A DNA stretch of 64,000 bases from CAZAFL01 sp964484465 (GCA_964484465.1 CAZAFL010000005.1:1-64000), one strand, 5' to 3'; counted from the stretch's first letter, positions 18,383 to 28,373 are shown. Translations and numbers: made by a program. Notes: a model not told the origin generated them from the letters alone.

Positions 18383-21300
18383 ATGAAGTGGGTTGTTCTT
18401 TTAATTCTGTTGAGTCAGAGTATATTTGCTCAGACATGGATAAAGAAGGTCAACGGAACCGGGTTAGGTAACCCGCTTACCTATAATCCGGTAAACCCCA
18501 ATATGTTTTATGCAGCAACCAACAATAATTATATTATTGTAAGCCGGAACAGGGGTTATTCGTGGACCGGGTTTGGCAATCCAATTCCCGGAGGAGGGTC
18601 AATCAAAGTAATAGTTGTAAATCCATTGGATACATTGCAGTTGCTGGCAGGCGTGGAAACCGGAGGCTCGAACCCTGATAAGATAATGAAAACAACTGAT
18701 GAAGGAATTACCTGGTCGCAGACGTGGGGAGGAACCTTTTCTTATTATGGTAAACCGATAGAATTTAAGGCCGTTCATCACGATACAGTCTATACCATGG
18801 GAAACGATACGCTATGGCGAAGCACTGATTTTGGCTCAACATGGGATACGGTACGTATTGTAACAGGATTCAATGCCTGGTGTGACGCAGAATTACGGCC
18901 GGATAGCGCCAGTGTTATGTATCTCGGCGATAACGCGTCGGGAATTTGGAAAACATATGATTACGGGGTGAACTGGAAGAGGGTCTATGCGACCGGCGGT
19001 GAGATACCCAGTATTGCGATTGACCCTTTCAATCCCCGCGTTGCGTACGCTTCACGCTACAACGGCGGGGGAGGGATCCTGAAGAGTACGGATTGGGGAG
19101 AATCATGGCAGCCAATCACCACACCAGTGGGAAGTGGCTTTACATGGTGGATTACCTGTTCACCGGTGAAGGAAGGGTATGTGTATTTTGGAACTTACGG
19201 CGCTTCAGTTCCGGGAGTTTTTATGTCAAGGGATTCCGGTGCCACATGGTCCCGCTATGATACCGGATTATATCCTAACGGTCTGTTGAACTATGGGTTG
19301 CTTGCACTCGACACGATGAGTATTATTGCACTGCAAAATGACGGCCTTTATAAGTTGCAGTATCCACTTTCCATTCATGTTCTTAGCCCAAACGGCGGAG
19401 AAGCTTGGCCGAACGGTTCACAGCACACTATTTCATGGACAGACGCCGGCCTGTATTTTCTTCGAATTGAATATACATCAGACGGGGGGGCTAGTTGGAA
19501 TATCATTGCCGATAGTATTCCATCCTCTCAAACTTCCTACAATTGGACTATTCCGGCGTTTGAAAGCAACAATTGCCGCATCAGGATTTCCGACCCCCTT
19601 TTTACATCGACAAAAGATACCAGCGACGCGCCGTTTTCTGTGTACACACCCGTCGTTAATCTCAACAGTCCGACAGGCGGAGAAACATGGGAAGTCGGTT
19701 CAACCTATAATATCACTTGGTTCGTGAGCGGACCGGTATATGTCGACCTCCATTACTCTACCGACAACGGGTCAACATGGACGTATATTGCAAGACGTCC
19801 GGCGTCGCAGGGAACATACTCCTGGACGGTCCCGAATACTCCTTCGACGCAGTGTAAAGTTCGGGTCAGAAGTGACTACGACCCTACGCGACTTGACACC
19901 AGTAATTTGCCGTTTACTATAACTGCAGAGAACGAATTTAGTAGTAGTCTCATCATTCAGAACGGTCCGAGCGATGATACTCTTGTTTTTGGAATACATG
20001 GCGGAGCAACGGACAGTATTGATGCCGGTTTGGAAGAAACTGTTCTCCCTCCAAAACCTGGTGCCGGCAACTTTGATGTGCGATGGCATATTCCCGGGAC
20101 GAATGGAACAAAAAAAGACCTGCGCGATACACTTTCAGGCGCAAATCAACAACGTTTGTATACGTGCGAAATTCAACCGGGCCCATCTGGTTATCCATTT
20201 AGCGTATCTTGGCAATCGCAGGTACTTGGCTTCGGCGTTTTCATATTACGTGACACACTTACGCACGGAGGATTATTTGCAGTTGATATGAAAAGGGATT
20301 CTTTCCTTACTATTGCGGATACAACCGTCAGAGCATTCGAAATCGTTCATAGCAAAGGACTGACATTTATTGTCGGTCAGGGCGGGGGATGGAGCCTCAT
20401 GTCGTTGCCGGTAAAGGTTGTCAATACGTCGACGACTGCAGTGTTTCCCTATGCGGCGTCTCCTGCGTATTTCTTTTTTTCCGGCTATCAGGCGAAAGAC
20501 TCGCTGATTTATGGCTTGGGAAATTGGCTGAAGTCGGATCCGGTGAGTATCACGGGTATACCGATTACATTGGACACAGTTCCTGTTAAGTCCCGGTGGA
20601 ATATCGTCGGTTCGTTGTCGTACCCACTGGCAACTTCGTCGGTCAGCACGATTCCCGATAGTTTGATCGCAACAAGTTTTTATGATTACTCCTCTGTCGG
20701 AGGGTATTCACCCCAAACGACTTTGATGCCGGGAAAAGGGTACTGGGTAAAGACAAAAGGGGAGGGGAAATTGATTTATTCAACGGGACCGAATGCACAA
20801 ATGAAAACCGTCTGGAATAACGGGCAATTGAAAATGCTCAACACATTGACAATTGAAGACGGAAAACATCATCGGCAGACATTATTTTTTGGCAAGTCGG
20901 CAAATAATATGACATCGGAATTTTATGAACTGCCACCTCCTGCTCCGGACGAATTTGACGCTCGTTTTGGCAATGGGGGAATGGTTACATTATATGATAA
21001 AAATAGTGAAAATAATGTAGAAACAGCGCTTTTGGTGCATGCCCTGTCAACGCCAATAATTTTTTCGTGGAATATAGCAAATGAAGAAAATTTAATTTAT
21101 ATTCTTGTTGAAAAGGTTGGTCAGACGGTAACCGGTGAGTTGCCGTTGGTGAAGAAGGGAAGTTATGTTGTTCACGAAGGCGCGCGTATTACTTTTTCAT
21201 TAAAAGCATCGCGTGCAGGCGAAGGCGGAGAAGTCCCTCAAGACTTCATGTTGGGTCAAAATTATCCTAATCCATTTAACCCAACAACGGTGATAGAATT

Positions 21301-21532
21301 TGCCTTGCCAATTCCGGCATCTGTTACACTCAAAGTCTATGATGTGCTTGGTCGTCATGTTACTACAATGCTCGATCATCAGCCTTTTCATGCGGGTATA
21401 TACGACCGCGAGTTCAATTCCTCGCATCTTGCGAGCGGGGTATATTTTTATCAGTTCTTCGCGGAAGGAACTGATGGACGAGGAGCGCAACAAATATTTC
21501 AGCGTGTACGCAAAATGCTGGTCATGAAGTGA
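18383..21532 (+). CDS. T9SS cargo protein: BNR/sortilin-type propeller, two Ig-like domains, WNM/GYW module
   Basis: The 1049-residue protein has a short signal peptide (1-17, LSQSIFAQ). Residues ~25-330 form BNR/VPS10-like repeats (DRG.SW, KTTDEGITW, RSTDFGSTW). Two Ig-like domains follow at ~333-420 and ~428-515, each opening with LSPNGGE.W or LNSPTGGETW, as in Ser/Thr-rich Kre9-like domains. A WNM/GYW module begins at ~669 (GWSLMSLP, later GYWVKTKG), followed by an ELPPPAPDEFDARF segment. The sorting domain is ~960-1049 (NYPNPFNPTT to KMLVMK). The N-terminal third is highly similar to the next gene, so the pair arose by tandem duplication. A run of seven G lies at 19484-19490. Confidence 0.83.
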   Translation: MKWVVLLILLSQSIFAQTWIKKVNGTGLGNPLTYNPVNPNMFYAATNNNYIIVSRNRGYSWTGFGNPIPGGGSIKVIVVNPLDTLQLLAGVETGGSNPDKIMKTTDEGITWSQTWGGTFSYYGKPIEFKAVHHDTVYTMGNDTLWRSTDFGSTWDTVRIVTGFNAWCDAELRPDSASVMYLGDNASGIWKTYDYGVNWKRVYATGGEIPSIAIDPFNPRVAYASRYNGGGGILKSTDWGESWQPITTPVGSGFTWWITCSPVKEGYVYFGTYGASVPGVFMSRDSGATWSRYDTGLYPNGLLNYGLLALDTMSIIALQNDGLYKLQYPLSIHVLSPNGGEAWPNGSQHTISWTDAGLYFLRIEYTSDGGASWNIIADSIPSSQTSYNWTIPAFESNNCRIRISDPLFTSTKDTSDAPFSVYTPVVNLNSPTGGETWEVGSTYNITWFVSGPVYVDLHYSTDNGSTWTYIARRPASQGTYSWTVPNTPSTQCKVRVRSDYDPTRLDTSNLPFTITAENEFSSSLIIQNGPSDDTLVFGIHGGATDSIDAGLEETVLPPKPGAGNFDVRWHIPGTNGTKKDLRDTLSGANQQRLYTCEIQPGPSGYPFSVSWQSQVLGFGVFILRDTLTHGGLFAVDMKRDSFLTIADTTVRAFEIVHSKGLTFIVGQGGGWSLMSLPVKVVNTSTTAVFPYAASPAYFFFSGYQAKDSLIYGLGNWLKSDPVSITGIPITLDTVPVKSRWNIVGSLSYPLATSSVSTIPDSLIATSFYDYSSVGGYSPQTTLMPGKGYWVKTKGEGKLIYSTGPNAQMKTVWNNGQLKMLNTLTIEDGKHHRQTLFFGKSANNMTSEFYELPPPAPDEFDARFGNGGMVTLYDKNSENNVETALLVHALSTPIIFSWNIANEENLIYILVEKVGQTVTGELPLVKKGSYVVHEGARITFSLKASRAGEGGEVPQDFMLGQNYPNPFNPTTVIEFALPIPASVTLKVYDVLGRHVTTMLDHQPFHAGIYDREFNSSHLASGVYFYQFFAEGTDGRGAQQIFQRVRKMLVMK

Positions 21533-21554
21533 GCGTGGAAAGTGTTGTATCAAC

Positions 21555-23234
21555 ATGAAATGGTTGGTACTGTTCATAATGATGAGCACGGAGATTCTTG
21601 TAGGTCAGGTTTGGCATCAGAAAGTAGCTGGGATTGTCTATGCGGGGAACCCGCTGACGTACAACCCGCTGAACTCTAATATCATCTATGGTGCGGCTGG
21701 CACAACGCGCATCTATATCAGCAGGGACAAGGGGAACACCTGGAGTTTGTTTGGTAATGATGTTCCTGGAAACGGTATCATAAAATCAATTGCTGTGAAT
21801 CCATTGGATACACTGCAATTATTAGTCGGCGTAGAAATGAATTTGGGAATACCAGATAGGATAGTAAAAACCACCGATGGAGGCATGACCTGGACTCAGA
21901 CATGGGGCGGAACATTTTCCTACTATGGTCATCCGGTTGAATTTAAACCTGTCCATCCCGATACGGTGTATACGATGGGGAATGACACGCTGTGGCGAAG
22001 CACGGACTTTGGCAACTCATGGGATACGGTTAGAATTGTGAATGGATTGTTCACTGCCTGGTGCGATGCAGAGATACGTGAGGATAGTGCCAATATAATC
22101 TACATCGGAGATGCCAGTTCCGGTATTTGGAAAACAACAGACTATGGATACTCATGGAGAAATGTTTTCCATACTGCGGGAGAAATACCTTGCATAGCAG
22201 CTGACCCCTTCAATCCTCGCATAGCATATGCCGGTAGATTCGGAGGTTCCGGAATCGAAGTCGGAGGTTTGCTCAAGACAACTGACGGGGGCGAAACATG
22301 GAATTGCCTTGACACGCCGATCAAAATCTGCAGCTCGCCAACATCGGGGAACGGCTGGTGGGTAGCACCGTGTCTGCAGCGATCGGGTTACATCTATTTT
22401 GGAACCTATGGGGCAAATCCTGCAGGAATTTTTCTGTCGCGAAACGGCGGAATCTCGTGGGATTATGTAAGCTGCGGTTTTCAATTTTCACCCATTTCAC
22501 AACCTCTGAATTACGGACTGTTGGCGTTGGACACTAATTCTGTGATTGCGGTACAGGAAAATGGAATTTGGAAACTCGATTATGATATCAATCTGAAGGT
22601 TCTTAGCCCGAACGGCGGGGAGCGTTGGGATACAGGTTCACATCACACAATTTCCTGGATTGATACCAGCATCCAGGGCTATAGTAACGATTATGTGAGA
22701 TTGGAGTACTCCATCGATAACGGAAGGACGTGGTCTCTCATTGTGGATAGTCTTCAATCATTCAACACCTCATATGATTGGATGGTACCACCGACTCCTT
22801 CGGATTCTTGTCGTCTGAAAATAACGGATGCAGATAGAGCCTGCTCCGTCATCGCGGATGAAAGTGATTCGGTTTTTAGGATTCAATCACTCTCTAGCGT
22901 TGAAGAAACCGTTAACCTTCCCAGGGAATACTCGATGGGACAAAATTACCCGAATCCGTTTAACCCCATAACGAGGTTTAGTTTTTCATTGCCCTTCCAA
23001 TCTGATGTCAATATTAAGGTATATTCGGTGTTGGGACAGGAAGTTGCTACTCTGGTAGATGCTGTTGAGCCTGCCGGTACTTATAGTGCTCAATGGGACG
23101 GAAAAAACGCCCAGGGGATAGGGGTAGGAAGCGGTATGTACTACGTGAAAATGACAGCAAGTGGATTAATGAAACGCCATGGGGCACGAGATTCAGATTT
23201 TTCAAGCGTACGAAAAATCCTGTTGTTGAAATGA
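21555..23234 (+). CDS. T9SS cargo protein: BNR/sortilin-type propeller with one Ig-like domain
   Basis: The 559-residue protein has a signal peptide (1-17), a BNR-type propeller (~25-345), one Ig-like domain (~349-445, LSPNGGERWDTGSHHTISW) and the sorting domain (~464-559, NYPNPFNPIT to KILLLK). It is a shorter paralogue of the gene upstream: both share TMGNDTLWRSTDFG and TWGGTFSYYG almost unchanged, but this copy lacks the second Ig domain and the WNM/GYW module. Only 22 bp separate the two genes, so co-transcription is likely. The role is unknown; BNR propellers often bind glycans or proteins. Confidence 0.83.
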   Translation: MKWLVLFIMMSTEILVGQVWHQKVAGIVYAGNPLTYNPLNSNIIYGAAGTTRIYISRDKGNTWSLFGNDVPGNGIIKSIAVNPLDTLQLLVGVEMNLGIPDRIVKTTDGGMTWTQTWGGTFSYYGHPVEFKPVHPDTVYTMGNDTLWRSTDFGNSWDTVRIVNGLFTAWCDAEIREDSANIIYIGDASSGIWKTTDYGYSWRNVFHTAGEIPCIAADPFNPRIAYAGRFGGSGIEVGGLLKTTDGGETWNCLDTPIKICSSPTSGNGWWVAPCLQRSGYIYFGTYGANPAGIFLSRNGGISWDYVSCGFQFSPISQPLNYGLLALDTNSVIAVQENGIWKLDYDINLKVLSPNGGERWDTGSHHTISWIDTSIQGYSNDYVRLEYSIDNGRTWSLIVDSLQSFNTSYDWMVPPTPSDSCRLKITDADRACSVIADESDSVFRIQSLSSVEETVNLPREYSMGQNYPNPFNPITRFSFSLPFQSDVNIKVYSVLGQEVATLVDAVEPAGTYSAQWDGKNAQGIGVGSGMYYVKMTASGLMKRHGARDSDFSSVRKILLLK

Positions 23235-23332
23235 AAAAAAATTTCATGCGGAGCGGTTATTCGCTCATAGGTAAGGTAATTCCTAATCCACAAGAGCGTG
23301 TCGATTATCATAAAAAAATCGCATAAAGCATT

Positions 23333-25732
23333 ATGAAGGCATTGATAAGATTTTGCGTGACATCTTTGCTTATCGTCCCCTGCCTGCCACGGCAAGTAGT
23401 TGCCGACTGGCCCTGCCGCAGTGACATCAGTGTTCCCATTGTAACAAGTTCCGGCAATCAATACAATGTCCGCATTGCAAGCGACGGTAAGAATGGTGCA
23501 ATTATGGTCTGGCAGGATCGGCGCAACGGTTCATTTGATAAACTCTACGTTCAGCGCATGAACGCCTATGGCAACCCTGTTTGGGCGGATGGAGGAATAC
23601 TCCTTTCCTCGACTTCAGGATTTCAGTATTACCCGCAAATTCTTGAAGATGGTCAGGGAGGCGCTTTCATCGTCTGGGAAGATAATCGATCGGGGTTGGA
23701 TTATGATATTTTTGCGCAGAGGGTAGCCTCAAACGGAGTTATTCTCTGGAATCCTGGAGGGATAGCCGTATGCAATGCCATAGGACACCAATACAATCCT
23801 CATATCGCGCCTGACGGACTTGGCGGCATTCTCATTGCCTGGCAGGATGGACGGAATGATCAGGGTCAGTTTGATATTTTTGCCCAGCGATTGAACGGCG
23901 GCGGTCATGCGATGTGGACACAGAACGGAGTCGCAGCTTGCCTGGCCACGGGTGATCAAACAGAACCGCGGCTTGTCCAAGACGGCTCCGGTGGGGCGAT
24001 CGTTACATGGAGTGACTACCGGTCAGGGACATCGGATATTTATGCACAGCGTATTCTTTCCAACGGTCAGGTTGCATGGACAACGGATGGTGTGGTCGTT
24101 TGTAACGCTGCAAACGTTCAGCAGAATGTTCAGCTTGTCTCGGACGGTGCCGGCGGAAGTATTCTTAGCTGGCAGGATCGACGAACAGGCACTTTCGACA
24201 ATATCTATGCCCAACGCATCGATGCGAACGGTCAACGGAAATGGAACGTGGATGGAGTTCAGGTTGCCCCTTCACCCGGACCGCAATACTACCCACAGAT
24301 GGTTTCGGATGGATCAGACGGCGCAGTGATAACCTGGCAGGATAACCGGACCGGAACTGATTACGACATTTACGCACAGCGCCTTAACATCAGCGGGCAG
24401 ACATTATGGGCGGCGAACGGCTTAGCAGTCTGCACCGCAGCAGGTCATCAATACAATCCTCAGTTAGTCAGAGATGAATCGAGCGTGCTTATCACATGGC
24501 AGGATAAGCGCAAAGTGACTGATTTTGATATCTATGCCCAACGGCTGGATCTCAGTGGTATTGCAGAATGGCAAACAAATGGAAACGCTGTTTGTATTTC
24601 ACCGTATGACCAATATGCTCCCCAGCTTACCGTGGACAGCCTCCAGGGTGCGATCATTACATGGGCAGATTACCGGGGTGCGTCGGGCTTTACAGATATT
24701 TATTCTCAACGGGTTGGGTCAAACGGAAAACTTGCAGGCGGCTGTTTTCAAACATTCACGCAGGACAGCCTGGGATTAAAAGCCACGAAGTGGACGCGGC
24801 GTGGCGGCTTGCCGATGCCCAATGCAGGAAACGTGCGAGACGCGATATTTACGCACGGATTATTTCCTGATGGAATTGTTATCGGGATACCGCGCCTCGA
24901 CAGCATCCGACGATACGGCTGGGAATATTATAGTCGGTCATATTTCGTTCGACGCACATTCCCCCAAAACGGAGCCCCGCGGCCGTTTGCCTATTTTTAC
25001 GACCGGTATTTTACCGGGTTTCTGCGTAACCCGCTTCCACGGTTATACAACAATAGCTTAGCAGCTGAACTTCTTACGATGAAGCTTAACATTGGAGCAA
25101 GTGATGCTGGAATCACAGAACCCCAGTTTGGTGACCTTGTGTATCATGATACGACAGGTTTTTACAACCCGCTGAACAAGAAATCTTTGCGGGAAATTAG
25201 CACGACTGTCGATAGTATGCTCACGTACTGGAGGAAGTACACAGGCGTGGATTATTTCAAATTGTATTCGACGTTACACACCATTAACATGTCATTTGAT
25301 GGTCCCATAGATACGATTTCAACCTCGCCGCTGAAGATCAAGCCGGTGAAAGGCTTGTTTTCAACCTCTTCTCTGGTTCCGAATACTGTTCCGCCTGCGG
25401 TGCTGCCCGCGTTCCAGCCTCAACCAGCCGATGAGGAAATTCCCGCTGAATTCACGGTGTCCCAGAATTATCCCAATCCCTTTAATCCTTATACAATCAT
25501 CAACTTCGATGTCCCTGAGCCGGCAAACGTCACATTACGAGTATTCAACGTGTTGGGACAAGAAATTGCCGTGCTCATCAATCACGAAACAATTGACGAC
25601 GGTCCTCAAATGGTCGGGTTCGACGGGACTAACCTATCTTCAGGCGTATACTTTTACCAGGTAGTCGTCGAACCTCTTAATCATGTGCACAAGCTACTCT
25701 CAAGCGTTAAAAAGATGGTGCTGTTGAAATAA
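23333..25732 (+). CDS. T9SS cargo protein with eight ~52-residue propeller-like repeats
   Basis: The 799-residue protein has a signal peptide (1-25). Residues ~30-465 contain eight units of the form QY.P.LV.DG.GGAI.TWQD.R.G..DIYAQRL..(N)G...W...G..VC, a pattern that suggests an eight-bladed propeller; I do not know a named family for it. Residues ~470-670 are a domain shared with two other cargo proteins here (FTQDSLG, LPMPNAGNVRDAIF, AAELLTMKLNIGASDAG). The sorting domain is ~712-799 (NYPNPFNPYT to KMVLLK). It ends 34 bp before the next ATG, whose product has the same overall plan. Confidence 0.82.
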   Translation: MKALIRFCVTSLLIVPCLPRQVVADWPCRSDISVPIVTSSGNQYNVRIASDGKNGAIMVWQDRRNGSFDKLYVQRMNAYGNPVWADGGILLSSTSGFQYYPQILEDGQGGAFIVWEDNRSGLDYDIFAQRVASNGVILWNPGGIAVCNAIGHQYNPHIAPDGLGGILIAWQDGRNDQGQFDIFAQRLNGGGHAMWTQNGVAACLATGDQTEPRLVQDGSGGAIVTWSDYRSGTSDIYAQRILSNGQVAWTTDGVVVCNAANVQQNVQLVSDGAGGSILSWQDRRTGTFDNIYAQRIDANGQRKWNVDGVQVAPSPGPQYYPQMVSDGSDGAVITWQDNRTGTDYDIYAQRLNISGQTLWAANGLAVCTAAGHQYNPQLVRDESSVLITWQDKRKVTDFDIYAQRLDLSGIAEWQTNGNAVCISPYDQYAPQLTVDSLQGAIITWADYRGASGFTDIYSQRVGSNGKLAGGCFQTFTQDSLGLKATKWTRRGGLPMPNAGNVRDAIFTHGLFPDGIVIGIPRLDSIRRYGWEYYSRSYFVRRTFPQNGAPRPFAYFYDRYFTGFLRNPLPRLYNNSLAAELLTMKLNIGASDAGITEPQFGDLVYHDTTGFYNPLNKKSLREISTTVDSMLTYWRKYTGVDYFKLYSTLHTINMSFDGPIDTISTSPLKIKPVKGLFSTSSLVPNTVPPAVLPAFQPQPADEEIPAEFTVSQNYPNPFNPYTIINFDVPEPANVTLRVFNVLGQEIAVLINHETIDDGPQMVGFDGTNLSSGVYFYQVVVEPLNHVHKLLSSVKKMVLLK

Positions 25733-25766
25733 AACGTTGATCATTTTATTCGAGGAGACGAAAAGA

Positions 25767-28121
25767 ATGAAGATCAACCGTGTACTGTTCCTTACTGTTA
25801 TCGCTCTTGCCTTTTTTGAACTTCCAGCATCGGCTCAGCTCACCCGCCAGTGGGTAGCGCGCTATTCAGGTATCTTAAAAAGCGGAAATGATGCAGCGAC
25901 TGCCCTTGCCGTCGATGACTCAGGGAATGTCTATGTAACCGGCTGGACGACACGCTTTAGCGCCGGAACCGATTTTGCCACAATAAAGTACAGTTCTAAT
26001 GGAGAGTTGTTGTGGGCGGCGTTCCAGGATAGCGGAAGTGATGACAAGGCAACAGCAATTGCCCTTGATACCGTGAACGATGCGATCTATGTCACGGGAA
26101 CAAGCGGTAATGGCGGAGCGACGACTGATTTTCTTACTATAAAATATGACGTCAATGGAAATAAACTCTGGGCAGTGAAGTTTAACAATCCGGTTGGTAA
26201 TGGAGAAGACCATCCGGTGGCAATTGCAACAAATGATTCAGGCAATGTGTATGTGACAGGTTGGAGCAATGGCGGAGCCAGCGGGTTTGATTATGCGACA
26301 GTAAAATATGATGCATCGGGAACCTTGAAATGGGTGAAGTATTATAATGGACCTGCAAATGGGGATGATCGTCCGTATGCGATGGCGTTGCGAGGGACAA
26401 GTGATTTGTACGTAACGGGAGCAAGCACCGACACTATGAACGATTATTTTACGATACGGTATAATGCAGCGACGGGGGATTCGACATGGGCCGCTCGTTA
26501 CAACGGGCCCGGGGATGGTGACGACATCGCGCGTGCGATCGTATTGCGAGGTTCAACTGAAGTGTACGTCACTGGAGGGAGTCAGGGCTCTTCAACGGGA
26601 TATGATTACGCCACCATAAAGTATGCGTCCGATGTTTTTCAGTGGGTTTCCCGATACGATGGTAGCGCGGGTGGGGACGATCAGGCCTACTCAATTGCCG
26701 TGAACGGCAGCGGGAGCGGTGGAAAAGTGTTTGTCACCGGCAAAAGTCTTGGTATCGGGAGCGCGAATGATTTTGTGACGATTCGATATCGGCAGGACAA
26801 TGGTTCGGAAGATTACGTTCAACGGTATAATGGAGCCGCAAACGATGAAGACGCGGCTGTTGCGGTAACAGGCGGTGCGCGTCCCTATGTTCTGGGTTCC
26901 AGCGTTGGCGTCGGCACGGGAAAGGATTTCGCTATCGTCCAGTATAATAATAACGGGACCGGCACACTTCGGTGGGAGACCAGGTACAGTGCCCCGGCGA
27001 ACGGCGATGATATTCCGGCCGCTATGGTCCTTTCCGGCGGAGATCTGTTTGTGACGGGTAAGAGTGTCGGCAAAAGTTTATCGACTGATTTCCTTACGAT
27101 CAAATACGTTGACCCCAGTGAGATGAAGTATCGCACCTTCACGCAAGATAGTCTCACTGGAAAAAGCGCGAACCTTGGGAAGATCGGTTCAGTCGTAATG
27201 AACGCGAATGTCCGTGACACAGCGTTTGCCCATGCATACCCAAAGCTCAAAAAAGGTTACGCCGGCGCGCCGGGAGGATTGTTGCTTGGAGACATTTATC
27301 TCGATAGTATGGCGTATGGTTGGGTGCGCATTACCAAGGGGAGTAATGTCGCGAAGTTTCTTCCGCAGACTGGAGCTGACAAAGGGTTTGACTCCATTGC
27401 TGGAAAACCATTTATCGGAGAGAAAAAAGACCCCAGCGTTACTAAATACAATAGTCACATTGTCGGTGAATTGTTAGCACTTCGCATCAATATCGGCGCA
27501 AGTGATGCCGAAGTAACTCCGCCGACCTTTGGCGATATTCAGTACTCTGCGGATGACACGGTAAACGGCATTCCGCTTCAGAACAAGAATCTCAGAGATA
27601 TCGCTGCTCTGACCGATAATTTCATTACATACTGGAAAAGATATCCGCCTATTAATTGGGCATTGCTTGATTCAGTACTTTCGCGGACAAATCGGGCGTT
27701 TGTGAGTACGCTAAAGGTGGTGAGCAGACAGCCTCTTGTAGTGACAGGCGATGTGCCGATTGATAGCGTAGGTTTCCTCTCGGCGGCTCCCCCTCAACCT
27801 GAAATTTCACCGCTGATTTTTGTCGAAGGTTCCCTCGAGGAAACGCCTGTTCGGTACTCGCTCTACCAAAACTATCCTAATCCGTTCAATCCCTTTACAA
27901 CAATTGAATTTGATTTACCTCAAGCCGCACTTGTCTCTGTCACAGTATATGACATTCTGGGACGTGAAGTAGCGCCACTTTTGGAAAATACCGACCTCGA
28001 AGAAGGTCGCCACGAAGTGAGATTCGATGCTTCCAGCTTTGCGTCGGGGGTGTATTTTTATCGTATTGTTGTTAATAACGGGGAGTTTCAAAAGGTAAAA
28101 AAGATGGTTCTGCTGAAGTAA
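25767..28121 (+). CDS. T9SS cargo protein with eight SBBP-type beta-propeller repeats
   Basis: The start chosen is the ATG preceded by GAGGAG at 25752; a TTG 30 bp upstream would add an unlikely N-terminus. The 784-residue product has a signal peptide (1-24, LPASAQ). Eight SBBP-type repeats (G.VYVTG.S...G.DYATIKY...G...W..RYNGPANGDD) fill ~35-450. Residues ~452-660 are the domain shared with the upstream gene (KYRTFTQDSLTG, GELLALRINIGASDAE, FITYWKRY), and ~702-784 is the sorting domain (NYPNPFNPFTT to KMVLLK). SBBP proteins are common exported propellers with no single known function. A structured hairpin terminator follows. Confidence 0.85.
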   Translation: MKINRVLFLTVIALAFFELPASAQLTRQWVARYSGILKSGNDAATALAVDDSGNVYVTGWTTRFSAGTDFATIKYSSNGELLWAAFQDSGSDDKATAIALDTVNDAIYVTGTSGNGGATTDFLTIKYDVNGNKLWAVKFNNPVGNGEDHPVAIATNDSGNVYVTGWSNGGASGFDYATVKYDASGTLKWVKYYNGPANGDDRPYAMALRGTSDLYVTGASTDTMNDYFTIRYNAATGDSTWAARYNGPGDGDDIARAIVLRGSTEVYVTGGSQGSSTGYDYATIKYASDVFQWVSRYDGSAGGDDQAYSIAVNGSGSGGKVFVTGKSLGIGSANDFVTIRYRQDNGSEDYVQRYNGAANDEDAAVAVTGGARPYVLGSSVGVGTGKDFAIVQYNNNGTGTLRWETRYSAPANGDDIPAAMVLSGGDLFVTGKSVGKSLSTDFLTIKYVDPSEMKYRTFTQDSLTGKSANLGKIGSVVMNANVRDTAFAHAYPKLKKGYAGAPGGLLLGDIYLDSMAYGWVRITKGSNVAKFLPQTGADKGFDSIAGKPFIGEKKDPSVTKYNSHIVGELLALRINIGASDAEVTPPTFGDIQYSADDTVNGIPLQNKNLRDIAALTDNFITYWKRYPPINWALLDSVLSRTNRAFVSTLKVVSRQPLVVTGDVPIDSVGFLSAAPPQPEISPLIFVEGSLEETPVRYSLYQNYPNPFNPFTTIEFDLPQAALVSVTVYDILGREVAPLLENTDLEEGRHEVRFDASSFASGVYFYRIVVNNGEFQKVKKMVLLK

Positions 28122-28175
28122 GGGTCATATTCTGCTTTTGGAACCGGGCAGTAACATTTCGATGTTCAGAAAATT

Positions 28176-28252
28176 GGTGTGGGTTTAGCTCCCACGTCGA
28201 AATCAAGTCGCCTCCCCTTGATTCGACCGCTGGACCCGCACCTTTTGTTTTT
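28176..28252 (+). terminator. Compound hairpin terminator after the SBBP gene
   Basis: An outer 9-bp stem (28176-28184 with 28234-28242, one G-U pair) encloses a second stem (GTCGAAATCAAG with CTTGATTCGAC, one bulge), then TTTTGTTTTT follows. An alternative short hairpin GTGGG/CCCAC competes with the outer stem. The two exclusive folds are unusual for a plain terminator. Confidence 0.65.
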
Positions 28253-28344
28253 CAGGATTAGCCAAAGAATTGTATCTTTACAACTTACGACAATTCGCAC
28301 GTTTTCTATTCTTAAAAAAATCGTAACTTTTGGTTAATAATTCC

Positions 28345-28373
28345 TTGACAGTCATTTGCTAATTTCGTACAAT
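28345..28373 (+). promoter_or_regulatory. Sigma-70-like promoter for the OB-fold cargo gene
   Basis: TTGACA, 17 bp, TACAAT: a perfect -35 and a one-mismatch -10. It would start transcription ~190 nt before the ATG at 28570. Confidence 0.7.

Noticed and set aside
23430..24730. Regularly spaced DNA similarity resembling a repeat array
   Set aside because: The spacing (~150-165 bp) and in-frame conservation reflect propeller repeats in the protein, not CRISPR.
28176..28252. tRNA- or tmRNA-like structure
   Set aside because: There is no acceptor CCA, no proper T-arm GGTTCGANNCC, and the element ends in a T-run, so a terminator fits better.
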